The position numbers and the translations under genes are program-made. From Flavobacterium hiemivividum (GTDB lineage: Bacteria > Bacteroidota > Bacteroidia > Flavobacteriales > Flavobacteriaceae): a stretch of DNA of 64,000 nt. Below the pieces are notes generated by a model that was given only the letters and a program-made list of their open reading frames with translations, ran no database searches and had not been told where the DNA came from. This document shows, piece by piece, positions 44,081 through 56,000 of the stretch (its first letter is position 1; each line of letters opens with the position of its first letter). Where the stretch lies: assembly GCF_004349145.1 (NCBI RefSeq), contig NZ_SMFO01000015.1, forward strand, positions 1,178 to 65,177. The letters are read 5' to 3'.

Positions 44081-44320
44081 AATTTATTTTTTTGTTAATG
44101 CTACCAAATTTAAAGAATTATTCTCTATTTCCTTAAATATTACCCTCAAAAACCAAAATATTATGCATGCATATAAAAACCAGCTAGTTACACAAAAACA
44201 GTTTTTATTATAATTTAAATAAATCATAATAAACGCCATTTTCATGGCAGAAAATGACGTTTTTCAAACGTTATAGTAGTCTATAAACTCCACTAATTAT
44301 ATCTTTGCAACATCTCTAGC

Positions 44321-47300
44321 CTAATTAAGTTTAAAATTAATTTGCATTTTCTCTAATTCGAATAACAACTCATTAGAAATCTTTACTTTAAGTTTTCTAC
44401 TGGCCATTGACAGTTTAGTAACCACTTTAATTTCCTCGATTTCAACAACATTAGCCGCCGGCGTCTCTATAGATTCAGAAACTTCCATCGCATCCGTATC
44501 TTCAATAAAATCGTCGGCGTCGTTTTCAATAATAATTGGAGCAGCTTCCACAATTTTTTTTACTTTTTCCAATTCCATGATTTCGAAGGTTACTAGATTA
44601 TCACCTTTATTTTCGAAAAAAAGATGTCCTAACTTATGAATAAACTCAGGATCCAAATCACTAATGTTAAGCAATACAATTAATTTTTTGGCAAAATCAT
44701 CTAATACATCCTGTAAATATTGTACCAGCATAAATTGTATTCTTGGCTCACTTCTCTTACCTGTATCTTGATTCACCCAACCTTCTTTCACCACAACTTT
44801 CATATAAGTGAAATTATTTTGAATAAAGAAATGGCGGAACTTCAAATATTCTTCTCCAAAAATCTTAAACTCATAACTTTCATCATATCCTTCTAAGGTA
44901 AATATTCCCCAGCCTTTTCCGTTTTTGGCGACACGATGTTGTACGTTATTTATGATTCCGCCAAAAGTTAGATTCTTACCCACATGATGTTCCAAATTCC
45001 TTAAGGCTTCCAACTTGGCATTACAAAAATACTTCATCTCAAATTTGTAATCATCTAATGGATGTCCAGAAATATAAATACCTACAACCTCTTTCTCTTT
45101 GGCGAGTTTTTCCATGGTACTCCAATCCTCACAAGGCGGAATAACTGGTTCTTCAATTTGCACATCGCTACTTTCGCCAAATAAACTTACCTGAGACGAG
45201 TTCTCATTTTCCTGGAATTTAGCACCATACTTTATCGCCTTTTCATAAAAGGTAATTCCGTCGCCGTCATCATGAAAATACTGTGATCTTAATGTCCCCT
45301 CAAAAGAGTCAAATCCTCCAGCAAGTATTAAATTTTCTAAAGCTTTTTTATTGGCAGCACGCAAATCGATACGTTTGGTTAAATCAAAAACCGACTTATA
45401 CTTACCATCTTTTCTGTTTTCGACAATGGTTGCTACTGCTCCCGCTCCCACTCCTTTGATGGCTCCCATACCAAAACGAACCGCATAATTATCGTTTACG
45501 GTAAATTTATAGAACGACTCATTTACATCTGGCCCTAATACTTCAAGTCCCATTCGCTTACATTCCTCCATAAAGAAAGATACTTGCTTGATGTCACTCA
45601 TATTATTCGAAAGTACCGCAGCCATATATTCGGCAGGATAATTTGCTTTTAAATACGCTGTTTGATACGCAATCCAAGCATAACAAGTAGAGTGCGATTT
45701 GTTAAAAGCATATTCAGCAAAGGCTTCCCAGTCTTTCCAAATTTTTTCTAATTTATCTTCCGGATGCCCTTTGGCCGCAGCCTGACTAATGAACTTAGGT
45801 TTCATTTTATCTAAGACATCTTTTTGCTTTTTTCCCATCGCTTTACGCAAAACATCGGCATCACCCTTGGAGAAATCAGCTAGTTTTTGAGACAAAAGCA
45901 TTACCTGTTCTTGATAAACGGTAATCCCATAAGTATCTTTCAATAATTCTTCACAGGCTTCAAGGTCATAAATAATTTCCTCTTCACCATTTTTCCTTTT
46001 GACGAAACTAGGGATATAAGCAATTGGTCCCGGACGATACAACGCATTCATGGCGATCAAATCGGGGAAAACCGTTGGCTTCAATTCCTTCATGTATTTC
46101 TGCATTCCGGCAGATTCATATTGGAAAATCCCCACTGTTTCTCCACGTTGGAAAAGCTCGTACGTTTTTAAATCATCGATAGGAAAGGTATCTGGATCCA
46201 GATCGATTCCGTTTCTATATTTTACTAATTTGACTGTATCTTTTATAAGTGTTAGGGTTTTCAAACCCAAGAAGTCCATTTTTAACAATCCGGCGGTTTC
46301 CACAACCGAGTTGTCAAACTGTGTTACATACAAATCAGAATCTTTGGCGGTAGCCACAGGAACAAAATCAGTAATATCGCTAGGCGTAATAATAACCCCA
46401 CAAGCATGTATTCCTGTATTTCTTAAATTCCCTTCCAGCACTTTGGCTTGCTGAATGGTCTCTCCACCTAAATCATCCTCGCCTGCTAGAGCAATTAATT
46501 CTTTAATTTTATCAAACTCTTCGGGACGAACGGCTTTTCTAATTAAGGCCTCGTCTTCATTTAAAAATCGGGCGAGATTCCATTTTCCAGGCATCATCCC
46601 CGGAATTAATTTGGCGATTTTATCGGCTTCAAACAAAGGTAAATCCAGCACACGAGCCGTATCACGAATCGCCGATTTAGTCGCCATTTTACCATAAGTG
46701 ATAATTTGTGCCACTTGTTTTGAACCGTATTTCCGGATCACATAATCCATTACACTGCTTCGGCCTTCGTCATCAAAATCGATATCAATATCGGGTAGAG
46801 ACACACGATCGGGATTCAGGAAACGCTCAAAAAGCAGGTTGTACATCAAAGGGTCAATGTTTGTAATCTTCAAACAATAAGCCACTACTGATCCAGCCGC
46901 AGACCCACGGCCTGGCCCCACTGAAACTCCCATACTTCGAGCTTCGGCAATTAAATCCTGTACAATCAGGAAATATCCCGGATAACCGGAGTTAGAAATA
47001 GTTAGCAATTCAAAATCCAAACGCTCCCTAATTACTTCTGTAATTTCAGGATATCTTCTATTAGCACCTTCATAAGTAAGATGCCTCAAGTAAGCATTTT
47101 CTCCACGCACTCCACCATCCACAGCATCTTCTGGAACTAAAAACTCGTCTGGAATTTCAAATTTTGGTAACAAAACCTCCCTCGCCAAATTATAAATTTC
47201 AATTTTATCGACAATTTCCGATAAGTTCGAAATCGCTTCAGGCAAGTCAGCAAAGAGTTGCTTCATCTCATCACCAGTCTTGAAATAGTATTCTTGATTT

Positions 47301-48856
47301 GGCAAACCAAAACGATACCCACGACCACGACCTATTGGCGTAGTTTGCTTTTCGCCTTCACGCACACAAAGCAAAATATCGTGCGCATTGGCATTTTCTT
47401 TATCTATATAAAAGGTGTTGTTTGTCGCGACAATTTTCACATCATGCTTTCTAGCCAAAGAAATCAAAGTTGTATTCACACGATTTTCATCCTCTTGATT
47501 GTGACGCATCACCTCCATATAGAAATCTTCCTTGAACTCTTCTTTCCACCACAACACGGCTTCTTCGGCTTGGTTTTCACCAAGGTTTAAAACCTTATTC
47601 GGGATTTCTCCATTAAGGTTTCCAGACAATACAATGATGTCTTCTTTGTATTGTTGAATGACTTTTTTATCAATTCTAGGCACATAATAAAAACCTTGAG
47701 TATAGGCGATCGAAGACATTTTGGCCAAATTATGATAGCCTTTTTTGGTCTTCGCCAAAAGCACTATTTGGTATCCATTGTCTTTTCGAGATTTATCTTT
47801 ATGATCTTCACAAACAAAAAACTCGCAACCCACAATAGGCTTCATAGGAACCTCTGTAGGTTCCTCACCATTTTCTATTAGGGCCGCATTTTTGGCTTCA
47901 GCCGCTTTATTATGATTTAAAATATCACGCACAAAGTGAAAAGCTCCCATTAAGTTAGCGTGATCTGTCATGGCAACCGCAGGCATTTTCTCCTTCGAAG
48001 CTGCTTTAACAAGTTGCGCTATACTTATTGTAGATTGTAAAACCGAAAACTGAGTGTGGTTGTGTAAATGCACAAAATCAGTATCAACCAGTACTTTCTT
48101 ATTTTCTGAAAGTTCCTGTTTAGAAACCGTTGCCGTTTGTTTTTCACCAAACTGCTGACGAATAGCATCAGAAGCTGCTTTTAAATTGATATGCTTTAAC
48201 CCAATAAGCTGAATCTCCCTTGGATTTTTACTTTGGAATTCCTGGAAATAACCAGCCGGAACATCTAATTGCTCCTTAGTATAATTCTCTCTTCTAATTA
48301 ATTCCAAGAAACAACGCGTAGTTGCCTCAACATCGGCAGTGGCGTTGTGCGCTTCCCCAAATGGTTTATTAAAAAGAAAGCTATGTAATTCAGTTAATGT
48401 TGGTAATTTGAATTTTCCTCCACGACCACCAGGTAATTTCAATAAGGAAGCAGTAACTTCAGTACAAGTATCAAGAACTGGCATAGCGCTCATTTGGCTT
48501 TCTACTCCCAAACGATGAAATTCACAACCCATAATATTCAAATCAAAACCTAGATTCTGACCTACAATAAACTTTGCTTTACCAAGTGCTAGATTGAATT
48601 TCTCTAATACTTCTGCTAAGGAGATTCCGTTTTCTGCTGCTAATTCAGTAGAAATACCGTGAATTCGCTCTGCATCATAGGGAATATTAAACCCATCCGG
48701 TTTCACTAAATAATCTTGATGTTCGATGAGTTTCCCCATATCATCATGTAGCTGCCATGCGATTTGTATACAACGCGGCCAGTTATTAGTATCGGTGATG
48801 GGCGCATCCCAGCGCTTTGGTAATCCTGTAGTTTCGGTATCGAATATTAAGTACAT
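44321..48856 (-). CDS. dnaE: DNA polymerase III alpha subunit with N-terminal DnaQ-like exonuclease
   Basis: 1511 residues. The N-terminal region (1-190) is a DEDDh 3'-5' exonuclease: FDTETTGLP (D7, E9), a middle FIVGQNLGFDLNIMGCEF and the final HNATADVEAT. After a linker, the PHP domain starts near 262 (HLHNHTQFSVLQ...MTDHANLMGA), followed by the C-family polymerase palm with PDIDIDFDDEGR (about 687-699), the fingers, the tandem HhH region (GAGAVATIV), and an OB-fold (about 1330-1400). In most bacteria proofreading (DnaQ/epsilon) is a separate subunit, so this is a fusion of replicase and proofreader, known from other Bacteroidota. It is the main chromosomal replicase. Typical DnaE is about 1160 residues, the extra length being the exonuclease and a C-terminal extension. 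Confidence 0.95.
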   Translation of the reverse strand: MYLIFDTETTGLPKRWDAPITDTNNWPRCIQIAWQLHDDMGKLIEHQDYLVKPDGFNIPYDAERIHGISTELAAENGISLAEVLEKFNLALGKAKFIVGQNLGFDLNIMGCEFHRLGVESQMSAMPVLDTCTEVTASLLKLPGGRGGKFKLPTLTELHSFLFNKPFGEAHNATADVEATTRCFLELIRRENYTKEQLDVPAGYFQEFQSKNPREIQLIGLKHINLKAASDAIRQQFGEKQTATVSKQELSENKKVLVDTDFVHLHNHTQFSVLQSTISIAQLVKAASKEKMPAVAMTDHANLMGAFHFVRDILNHNKAAEAKNAALIENGEEPTEVPMKPIVGCEFFVCEDHKDKSRKDNGYQIVLLAKTKKGYHNLAKMSSIAYTQGFYYVPRIDKKVIQQYKEDIIVLSGNLNGEIPNKVLNLGENQAEEAVLWWKEEFKEDFYMEVMRHNQEDENRVNTTLISLARKHDVKIVATNNTFYIDKENANAHDILLCVREGEKQTTPIGRGRGYRFGLPNQEYYFKTGDEMKQLFADLPEAISNLSEIVDKIEIYNLAREVLLPKFEIPDEFLVPEDAVDGGVRGENAYLRHLTYEGANRRYPEITEVIRERLDFELLTISNSGYPGYFLIVQDLIAEARSMGVSVGPGRGSAAGSVVAYCLKITNIDPLMYNLLFERFLNPDRVSLPDIDIDFDDEGRSSVMDYVIRKYGSKQVAQIITYGKMATKSAIRDTARVLDLPLFEADKIAKLIPGMMPGKWNLARFLNEDEALIRKAVRPEEFDKIKELIALAGEDDLGGETIQQAKVLEGNLRNTGIHACGVIITPSDITDFVPVATAKDSDLYVTQFDNSVVETAGLLKMDFLGLKTLTLIKDTVKLVKYRNGIDLDPDTFPIDDLKTYELFQRGETVGIFQYESAGMQKYMKELKPTVFPDLIAMNALYRPGPIAYIPSFVKRKNGEEEIIYDLEACEELLKDTYGITVYQEQVMLLSQKLADFSKGDADVLRKAMGKKQKDVLDKMKPKFISQAAAKGHPEDKLEKIWKDWEAFAEYAFNKSHSTCYAWIAYQTAYLKANYPAEYMAAVLSNNMSDIKQVSFFMEECKRMGLEVLGPDVNESFYKFTVNDNYAVRFGMGAIKGVGAGAVATIVENRKDGKYKSVFDLTKRIDLRAANKKALENLILAGGFDSFEGTLRSQYFHDDGDGITFYEKAIKYGAKFQENENSSQVSLFGESSDVQIEEPVIPPCEDWSTMEKLAKEKEVVGIYISGHPLDDYKFEMKYFCNAKLEALRNLEHHVGKNLTFGGIINNVQHRVAKNGKGWGIFTLEGYDESYEFKIFGEEYLKFRHFFIQNNFTYMKVVVKEGWVNQDTGKRSEPRIQFMLVQYLQDVLDDFAKKLIVLLNISDLDPEFIHKLGHLFFENKGDNLVTFEIMELEKVKKIVEAAPIIIENDADDFIEDTDAMEVSESIETPAANVVEIEEIKVVTKLSMASRKLKVKISNELLFELEKMQINFKLN

Positions 48857-49064
48857 AAGTCTCTTACCCAGTCCCTCGTCACGGTGAGGGAGTCTAAATC
48901 TTCAGATAAAGACCGTGTATTTAACTGGTTTATAACACTTTAAAATTAGTAAAAGTCATAAAAATTGAACTTCAAATTTAGGTTTTTTTAGACTACGAAA
49001 AGAGATGAATTACTAAAAAAATTATTGCCGCCTAATTTAAATTATCTAAGTACTTATTAAAAGC

Positions 49065-49092
49065 CAAAAAGGCCTTGATTACTCAAGACCTT
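49065..49092 (-). terminator. Terminator after porin-family gene
   Basis: On the minus strand the stem AAGGTCTTGA / TCAAGGCCTT (one mismatch) is followed by TTTTT. Confidence 0.72.
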
Positions 49093-49116
49093 CTAGTTTT
49101 TAAGAAACATACTTAT

Positions 49117-49950
49117 TTATAGAAAATTCAATCCGAATGTTAGACCGAATGCAACAGGTTTAATAGTTGCATTTTTGTCAGTGCTATATAATCCGTTTGC
49201 TTTTCTATCATTAACAGCTGTTGGATTATAACCTATGTAAGACTCGTTTTGTTTTTGATCAATAACTGACCCATAACCGGTGTCAAGAAACATAGCAGCA
49301 TACAAAGAGTTCTTTTCACCCATTTCGAAAGTAAATCCTAACTCAAACGTACTCATCAAAACTCCTTTTGTTTGGTATTCTCCTGTTCCAGAGTAATTAT
49401 TTTGAGTTCCAAAACCATATTCAGGTAAATTGTCAATAGACAAATTAACATCTGGATAGTACCCAATTCCTCTTACAGATGATGCCGAAGATTCAATCTT
49501 ATAATTTACAGGTAGAAAATACTTAACACCAGCTCTGAAATTAAAGTCAACGCCTTTGTTAATATTCCTTTTATACTGTAAATAAAGCGGAATCTGAATC
49601 GCTTGTAATGTTTGCTCTTCTCTATAGTTAGCCGTAGTTACATTGTAAACAAACGCAGAACCTGACGCATCAACCTCAAAATTGGTTAGCGTTGCTGAAC
49701 CTAGAGTTAAAAAGGCTTTTTGCTTATATTGTGCAAACTCTACTCCAGATCCAATACCAATGTGATCTGTTAATAAGTAAATGTAACCTGCTTTTAAAGC
49801 ACCTCCTAATTCATTGCCTGATTTCGTTCCTTTTAAATCAGATTGAAGATTAGCAATTCCTGATTGTAGTCCTACATAAAACTGCGCACTCATTCCTGTT
49901 GAGAATAAAAGTATTGCAATTCCTAAAATATATTTAACATCAAATTTCAT
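49117..49950 (-). CDS. Outer membrane porin-family beta-barrel protein
   Basis: 277 residues with a signal peptide (KFDVKYILGIAILLFSTGMSAQ). The mature protein shows beta-barrel strands ending in the C-terminal ATIKPVAFGLTFGLNFL, with Phe/Leu termini typical of outer membrane insertion. The segments VGLQSGIANLQ, GALKAGYIYLLTDHIGIGSG and YLQYKRNINKGVDFNFRAGVKY match the general pattern of the outer membrane beta-barrel (PorT-like/OMP_b-brl) families. The upstream gene (50025-64000+) is the giant T9SS adhesin on the same strand, 74 bases away, so the two may be co-transcribed. Functional assignment beyond the barrel is not possible. Confidence 0.85.
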   Translation of the reverse strand: MKFDVKYILGIAILLFSTGMSAQFYVGLQSGIANLQSDLKGTKSGNELGGALKAGYIYLLTDHIGIGSGVEFAQYKQKAFLTLGSATLTNFEVDASGSAFVYNVTTANYREEQTLQAIQIPLYLQYKRNINKGVDFNFRAGVKYFLPVNYKIESSASSVRGIGYYPDVNLSIDNLPEYGFGTQNNYSGTGEYQTKGVLMSTFELGFTFEMGEKNSLYAAMFLDTGYGSVIDQKQNESYIGYNPTAVNDRKANGLYSTDKNATIKPVAFGLTFGLNFL

Positions 49951-50024
49951 ACGTTTTTCTGTTTTTTTTAATTAGAATAGTCCATCCTCATTCTAATCGA
50001 ATAAGGACTTCCTACTCTTATTAT

Positions 50025-53000
50025 TTAATTTTTAACTAATAGATTTTTTGTAAAGTATTGACCGTTACTTAAAGTCATTTTTACAATGTAAATTCCTTCA
50101 ACACTTGGAGCAATCAACTCTAACGTATTCTTATCAATAGCAGCATCAGTCAAAACCTTTCCAAGCATACTAATCACAGTAACACGTGCGCTTTGTAGTT
50201 TAGCAGTTGTAACATTCGTGATTAGTTGATAACTTGAATTACTTCTAACAGGGTTAGGCGCTATCTTTAAAAATTCTTGTTCTATTGAAGGGCTCAATAT
50301 TAAAGGACAAGTAGTTATTATTGCTCCATCTACTTTTGTCCCGACAGCATAATAGCTTCCATTTAGAGATTCGCTTTCCTTAAAGTACTGCCCTGTTTGA
50401 CCTGGAACTAACATTCCATTTTTATACCAAGTATATGATTTAAAACTATCAGAGCTATTGTCAAAGAAAATAACATTGTCGAAATGCTTTCTAATTAAAT
50501 TAGGTTGACTTCTTAGAACTGGTATAGTAATGACAGAGGCAGCATTATAATTACCATCTCCTAATTGTGTAGCAGTAATCGTTGCAGAACCAAAATTAGT
50601 AAAGCTTAACACCTCATTTGAAACGGCGGCAACATTAATATTCGATGAAGTGTAGCTTATTGGCAAACCGCTTGTAGAAGCAGCTGTTAGTACAGCTGTA
50701 GTTACTGCATCACAGCCTAGTCCCACAGTTTGGTTCCAAGTGATGGTTTGATTGGCTTTAGTGATTGTCAAATTAGCCGGCACATATGTTATAGCATAGT
50801 TTGTATTATTCAAAGTACTTGTAATTCCATAAGCCCCTACATTACTTCCTGCAGCTCTGCTTAATGATCCTGTAAATGAATCTCCTGCTTCTAAACTTGG
50901 TGAAACTACATAAGTCAAACTAGGATCAACTGTACCATACACTTTTGTTTTAGCAGCAGCGGTAACCGTTATTGCTTTGGCAGTGATAGTAAAATCAGCC
51001 GGCACATAAGTTACAGCGTAATTAGTATTATTTAAAGTACTTGCAATGACATAGGTTCCGATATCAGTTCCAGCTGCTCTTGTTAAAGATCCTGTAAATG
51101 AATCTCCCGTTTCTAAATTTGGTGAAACTACATAAGTCAAACTAGGATCAACTGTACCATACACTTTTGTTTTAGCAGCAGCGGTAACCGTTATTGCTTT
51201 CGCAGTGATTGTCAAATTAGCCGGCACATATGTTATAGCGTAGTTTGTATTACTCAAAGTACTCGTAATTTCATAAGCCCCTACATTACTTCCTAAAGCT
51301 CTGCTTAATGATCCCGTAAATGAATCTCCGGTTTCTAAACTTGGTGAAGCTACATAAGTCAAACTAGGATCAACTGTACCATACACTTTTGTTTTAGCAG
51401 CAGCGGTAACCGTTATTGCTTTGGCAGTGATAGTAAAATCAGCTGGCACATATGTTATAGCGTAGTTTGCATTATTCAAAGTACTTGTAATTCCATAAGC
51501 CCCTACATTAATTCCTGCAGCTCTTGTTAATGATCCTGTAAATGAATCTCCCGTTTCTAAACTTGGTGAAACTACATAAGTCAAACTAGGATCAACTGTA
51601 CCATACACTTTTGTCTTAGCAGCAGCGGTAACAGTTATTGCTTTGGCAGTGATAGTAAAATCAGCTGGCACATATGTTATAGCGTAGTTTGCATTATTCA
51701 AAGTACTTGTAATTCCATAGGTCGCTACATTCTCTCCTGTAGCTCTTGTTAAAAATCCTGTAAATGAATCTCCTGTTTCTAAATTTGGTGAAACTACATA
51801 AGTCAAACTAGGATCAACTGTACCATACACTTTTGTTTTAGCAGCAGCGGTAACCGTTATTGCTTTGGCAGTGATAGTAAAATCAGCCGGCACATAAGTT
51901 ACAGCGTAATTAGTATTATTTAAAGCACTTGCAATGACATAGGTTCCGATATCAGTTCCAGTTGCTCTTGTTAAAGATCCTGTAAATGAATCTCCCGTTT
52001 CTAAATTTGGTGAAACTACATAAGTCAAACTAGGATCAACTGTACCATACACTTTTGTTTTAGCAGCAGCGGTAACCGTTATTGCTTTCGCAGTGATTGT
52101 CAAATTAGCCGGCACATACGTTATAGCGTAGTTTGCATTATTCAAAGTACTTGTAATTCCATAAGCCCCTACATTACTTCCTGCAGCTCTGCTTAATGAT
52201 CCTGTAAATGAATCTCCTGCTTCTAAACTTGGTGAAACTACATAAGTCAAACTAGGATCAACTGTACCATACACTTTTGTTTTAGCAGCAGCGGTAACCG
52301 TTATTGCTTTGGCAGTGATAGTAAAATCAGCTGGCACATATGTTATAGCGTAGTTTGTATTACTCAAAGTACTCGTAATTCCATAAGCCCCTACAATACT
52401 TCCTAAAGCTCTGCTTAATGATCCCGTAAATGAATCTCCGGTTTCTAAACTTGGTGAAGCTACATAAGTCAAACTAGGATCAACCGTACCGTACACTTTT
52501 GTTTTAGAATCAGCGGTAACCGTAATTGCTTTGGCAGTGATAGTAAAATCAGCCGGCACATATGTTATAGCGTAGTTTGTATTATTCAAAGTACTTGAAA
52601 CTCCATAAGTCGCTACATTCTCTCCTGCAGCTCTTGTTAATGATCCTGTAAATGAATCTCCCGTTTCTAAACTTGGTGAAACTACATAAGTCAAACTAGG
52701 ATCAACTGTACCATACACTTTTGTCTTAGTAGCAGCGGTAACTGTTATTGCTTTGGCAGTGATAGTAAAATCGGCTGGCACATATGTTATAGCGTAGTTT
52801 GCATTATTCAAAGTACTTGTAATTCCATAAGCCCCTACATTAGTTCCTGCAGCTCTGCTTAATGATCCTGTAAATGAATCTCCTGCTTCTAAACTTGGTG
52901 AAACTACATAAGTCAAACTAGGATCAACTGTACCATACACTTTTGTTTTAGCAGCAGCTGTAACCGTTATTGCTTGACTACTAATTTCACCTATTTGTCC

Positions 53001-56000
53001 AGACGTTGATTGAGACTTTAATATATAATTTGAAGCATCATCTCCACTGATCGTCAAATTGCTAATTGTTACAGCCTTATTAGTTCCAACGTCTTTCGTG
53101 TCATATTCTCCTAATGACGGGTTGTTTAAAGTTACTATTTCATTTTCTAATATTCCATTAAGTTCAAAATTACTACCTGCTAAAACTGCTTTAGTTGTCG
53201 CGTCATAAATTTTGGACACGTTTCCTTTTAATGAAACATCTAATTTTATAGGAGTAACTTTACCAATATTAACCATTAATGAGGTAGAGCTTAAGATGTA
53301 GTTCTTAGCATCGGCTCCCGATACTTTTAAATCGTTAACTAAAACTGCTTTATTTTCTCCTATATTTTTATCATTTAATTCACCAGAAAAAGGATTATTT
53401 AATTCTACAGTATCACCATTAACAACTCCTTCTAAAGCAAAATTACTAGCTTTTAATATTACAACGCTATTAGCATTATACACTTTTGATATTTCGCCTT
53501 GTGCTATAACATTTAAAGACTTTGGTTCTATAATTAAATTGGCTTCAAGTATTTTATCGTTATAATTTGGTTTACTTAATACAGCGTATACCTTATACTC
53601 ACCAACCTCTTTTTTGTTGTTATTCGAATAACTTACAGTTACTTGATTAGGAAGAGTACCATCAATAGTTACTGATTTTTCGCTTCCGTCATAAGTATAC
53701 GTTGTAGATACTAATACGGCATTGGTATCTAAATTGCCTTTTAAAATTATTAATTTAGCTATAAGCTGTTTGTCATTATAATTTATACCACCATTAATAT
53801 TAACTGCAACATCATAGGCTCCCACGTTTATATTATTATTATTGGTATAGGTAGCTGTAACTCCTTCAGGAAGTGTTCCTGCAAATGATAATTCTTTGAT
53901 AGTTCCATCATACACTTCCTCTTTTTCTAACAAAGATATTGCATCCGAAAGATCACCTTTCTTAATAGTCATTGAAGTGGTTAATACAAGATCGTTATAA
54001 TTAGAACCTGAAATTGTCGCTTTTACATTGTTATAAACACCAGCATTATTTTGGGTGTTTGAGTAAACTACAATTACCCCCTCAGGTAAGGTTCCAGCAA
54101 TTTCCGGGTGTTTATTAAACCCGTTATAAGTAAACGTGTTGGGAGTAAATAAAATTCCTGATAGAGTTGTTTTATTAATTTTAAGGGTATTAGATATTGT
54201 AGTATCATTATAATATTGACCTCCACTAATAAAAGCTTTTACAACGTAATCGCCTGCCTCTATTTGTCCATTATCCTCATAATACACAGTAGTCCCCGTT
54301 GGTAAACCTGTAACATTCAGGTATTTTTTAGAACCATCATAAGTATATGTTTCTGGGTCTAAAGTGGCAATAACATCTCCTTTTTCAACAGTAAGTATAA
54401 AACTTTTAGATGCAAAACCATATATTTCGTCTCCACTTTGAGTAACCGTTATTATGGTTTGTCCAACGCCTACAATTTCAATTTTATTATCCTTTGTTAT
54501 GTAAGCTACCGTTTTAGTACCACTACTATAAGTAAGCGGCAGGCTACTTGATGCGTTTCCTATCACAAAGGCAGGATCTGTATATTTTTTAGTTATATTA
54601 GTGATATCAATCGTCTGTAACAATTTGGACTCATAACAACCCATATCTATTATAGTGTTTAGGAAACGACTGTTATTTTCAAAATCTTTATTACCTGCAA
54701 TTGCTGAGTTATACAGTGTATTATCTCCTTTATCGATTGCTACAGATATTGATTTTAAAGCAAAGTTATTTGCATTTACATCAATAAAATCAGCAGGTTG
54801 TTCATAGCTATTATTTGCTAATGTCATTGCGCTATAAAAAGATTGCGCTTTAGATAGCAAAGAATTTTTAATTGTAACTGTTCCTGCTATTCTATTTATT
54901 TCAGTGTTAACTCCATTAGTTCCAAAGATAGAATTAAGCACTTCTAAAGTAGAAGCTCCGTAAGTAGCAATGTGAGTTGAATTATCTCCAAAAGTAGCAT
55001 TAACGATTTTTACATTGGCATCATTTATTCCCATTGAAGAACCAGTGGCCCCAAAGTGATACGCCGAATTACCGTAAAAGAGTGTATTGTATAGAGTAAC
55101 ATTAGATTGATCTGTAATATAAACACCGCCAGCTCTATGACCTGAAGAGTTTTCTGAAATAACACAGTTTTTTATAATAACATTAGAACTGTGTACACGT
55201 AGACCACCTCCATATTCTCTAGTAACAAGCTTTCCATTTATTGTTACAGTTCCTTCTGTGCCATAGCCTGCATTTGCTGCTGCACCTTTCGAGATAGTGA
55301 AACCATCTATTTCGTTGTTGCCGGTTGCATTAGCAACTGTTATGATATGATTGATTACAGATGCGCCATCTAGGATTGTTTTATTCTCTTGAATCTTTCG
55401 GTCAATCAAACTTTCATTAGCAATAGCTCCGTCAAATCCTCCATATAATTTTACGCCATCTAATACTAAAAAGCTATTATCTCTTCCTTCATCAATAAAG
55501 TTGGTATTATCTCTGGCACTGTATTTTGGGGTATAACTACCTTTAGCAACAAATATTTTATTTACAGTATTTGGTGTCGCGCTATTAAGAATAGAAGCAT
55601 AGCGTAACCCTAAAGATAAGTCGTTTAAGGCTAGTTGCCATGAAGATCCGTCTCCACCAGCAGTAGCACCTTGCTTAACATATAATGTATTGTCTATTAG
55701 TATCGTATTGGGTAGTATTTTTAAAGTTCCATTTTGATACACAAAACTATAATTACCCGAAGTTAAACCGCTTGGAGTTATACCATCTTTGTAAATACCA
55801 ATTTCTGTTTTACTTATGGCATTACCTGAATACAGTAGCGTTCCTGCTAATTTTGAACTATCATCACCATTAACAAAACCAGTATAGCTTACATCATAAT
55901 TTGCAGTTGGCATTGCAGTATTACTGGCAAATTTAGTCTTATCATTTGCTTTTACAGTCAATGTTGCTTTCCCTACAGTTAAAACAAATGTCTTTTCTAG

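Noticed and set aside
50757..52973. Tandem repeats as a CRISPR or satellite DNA
   Set aside because: The 222-base period is in frame and encodes a clear MBG-type protein domain.
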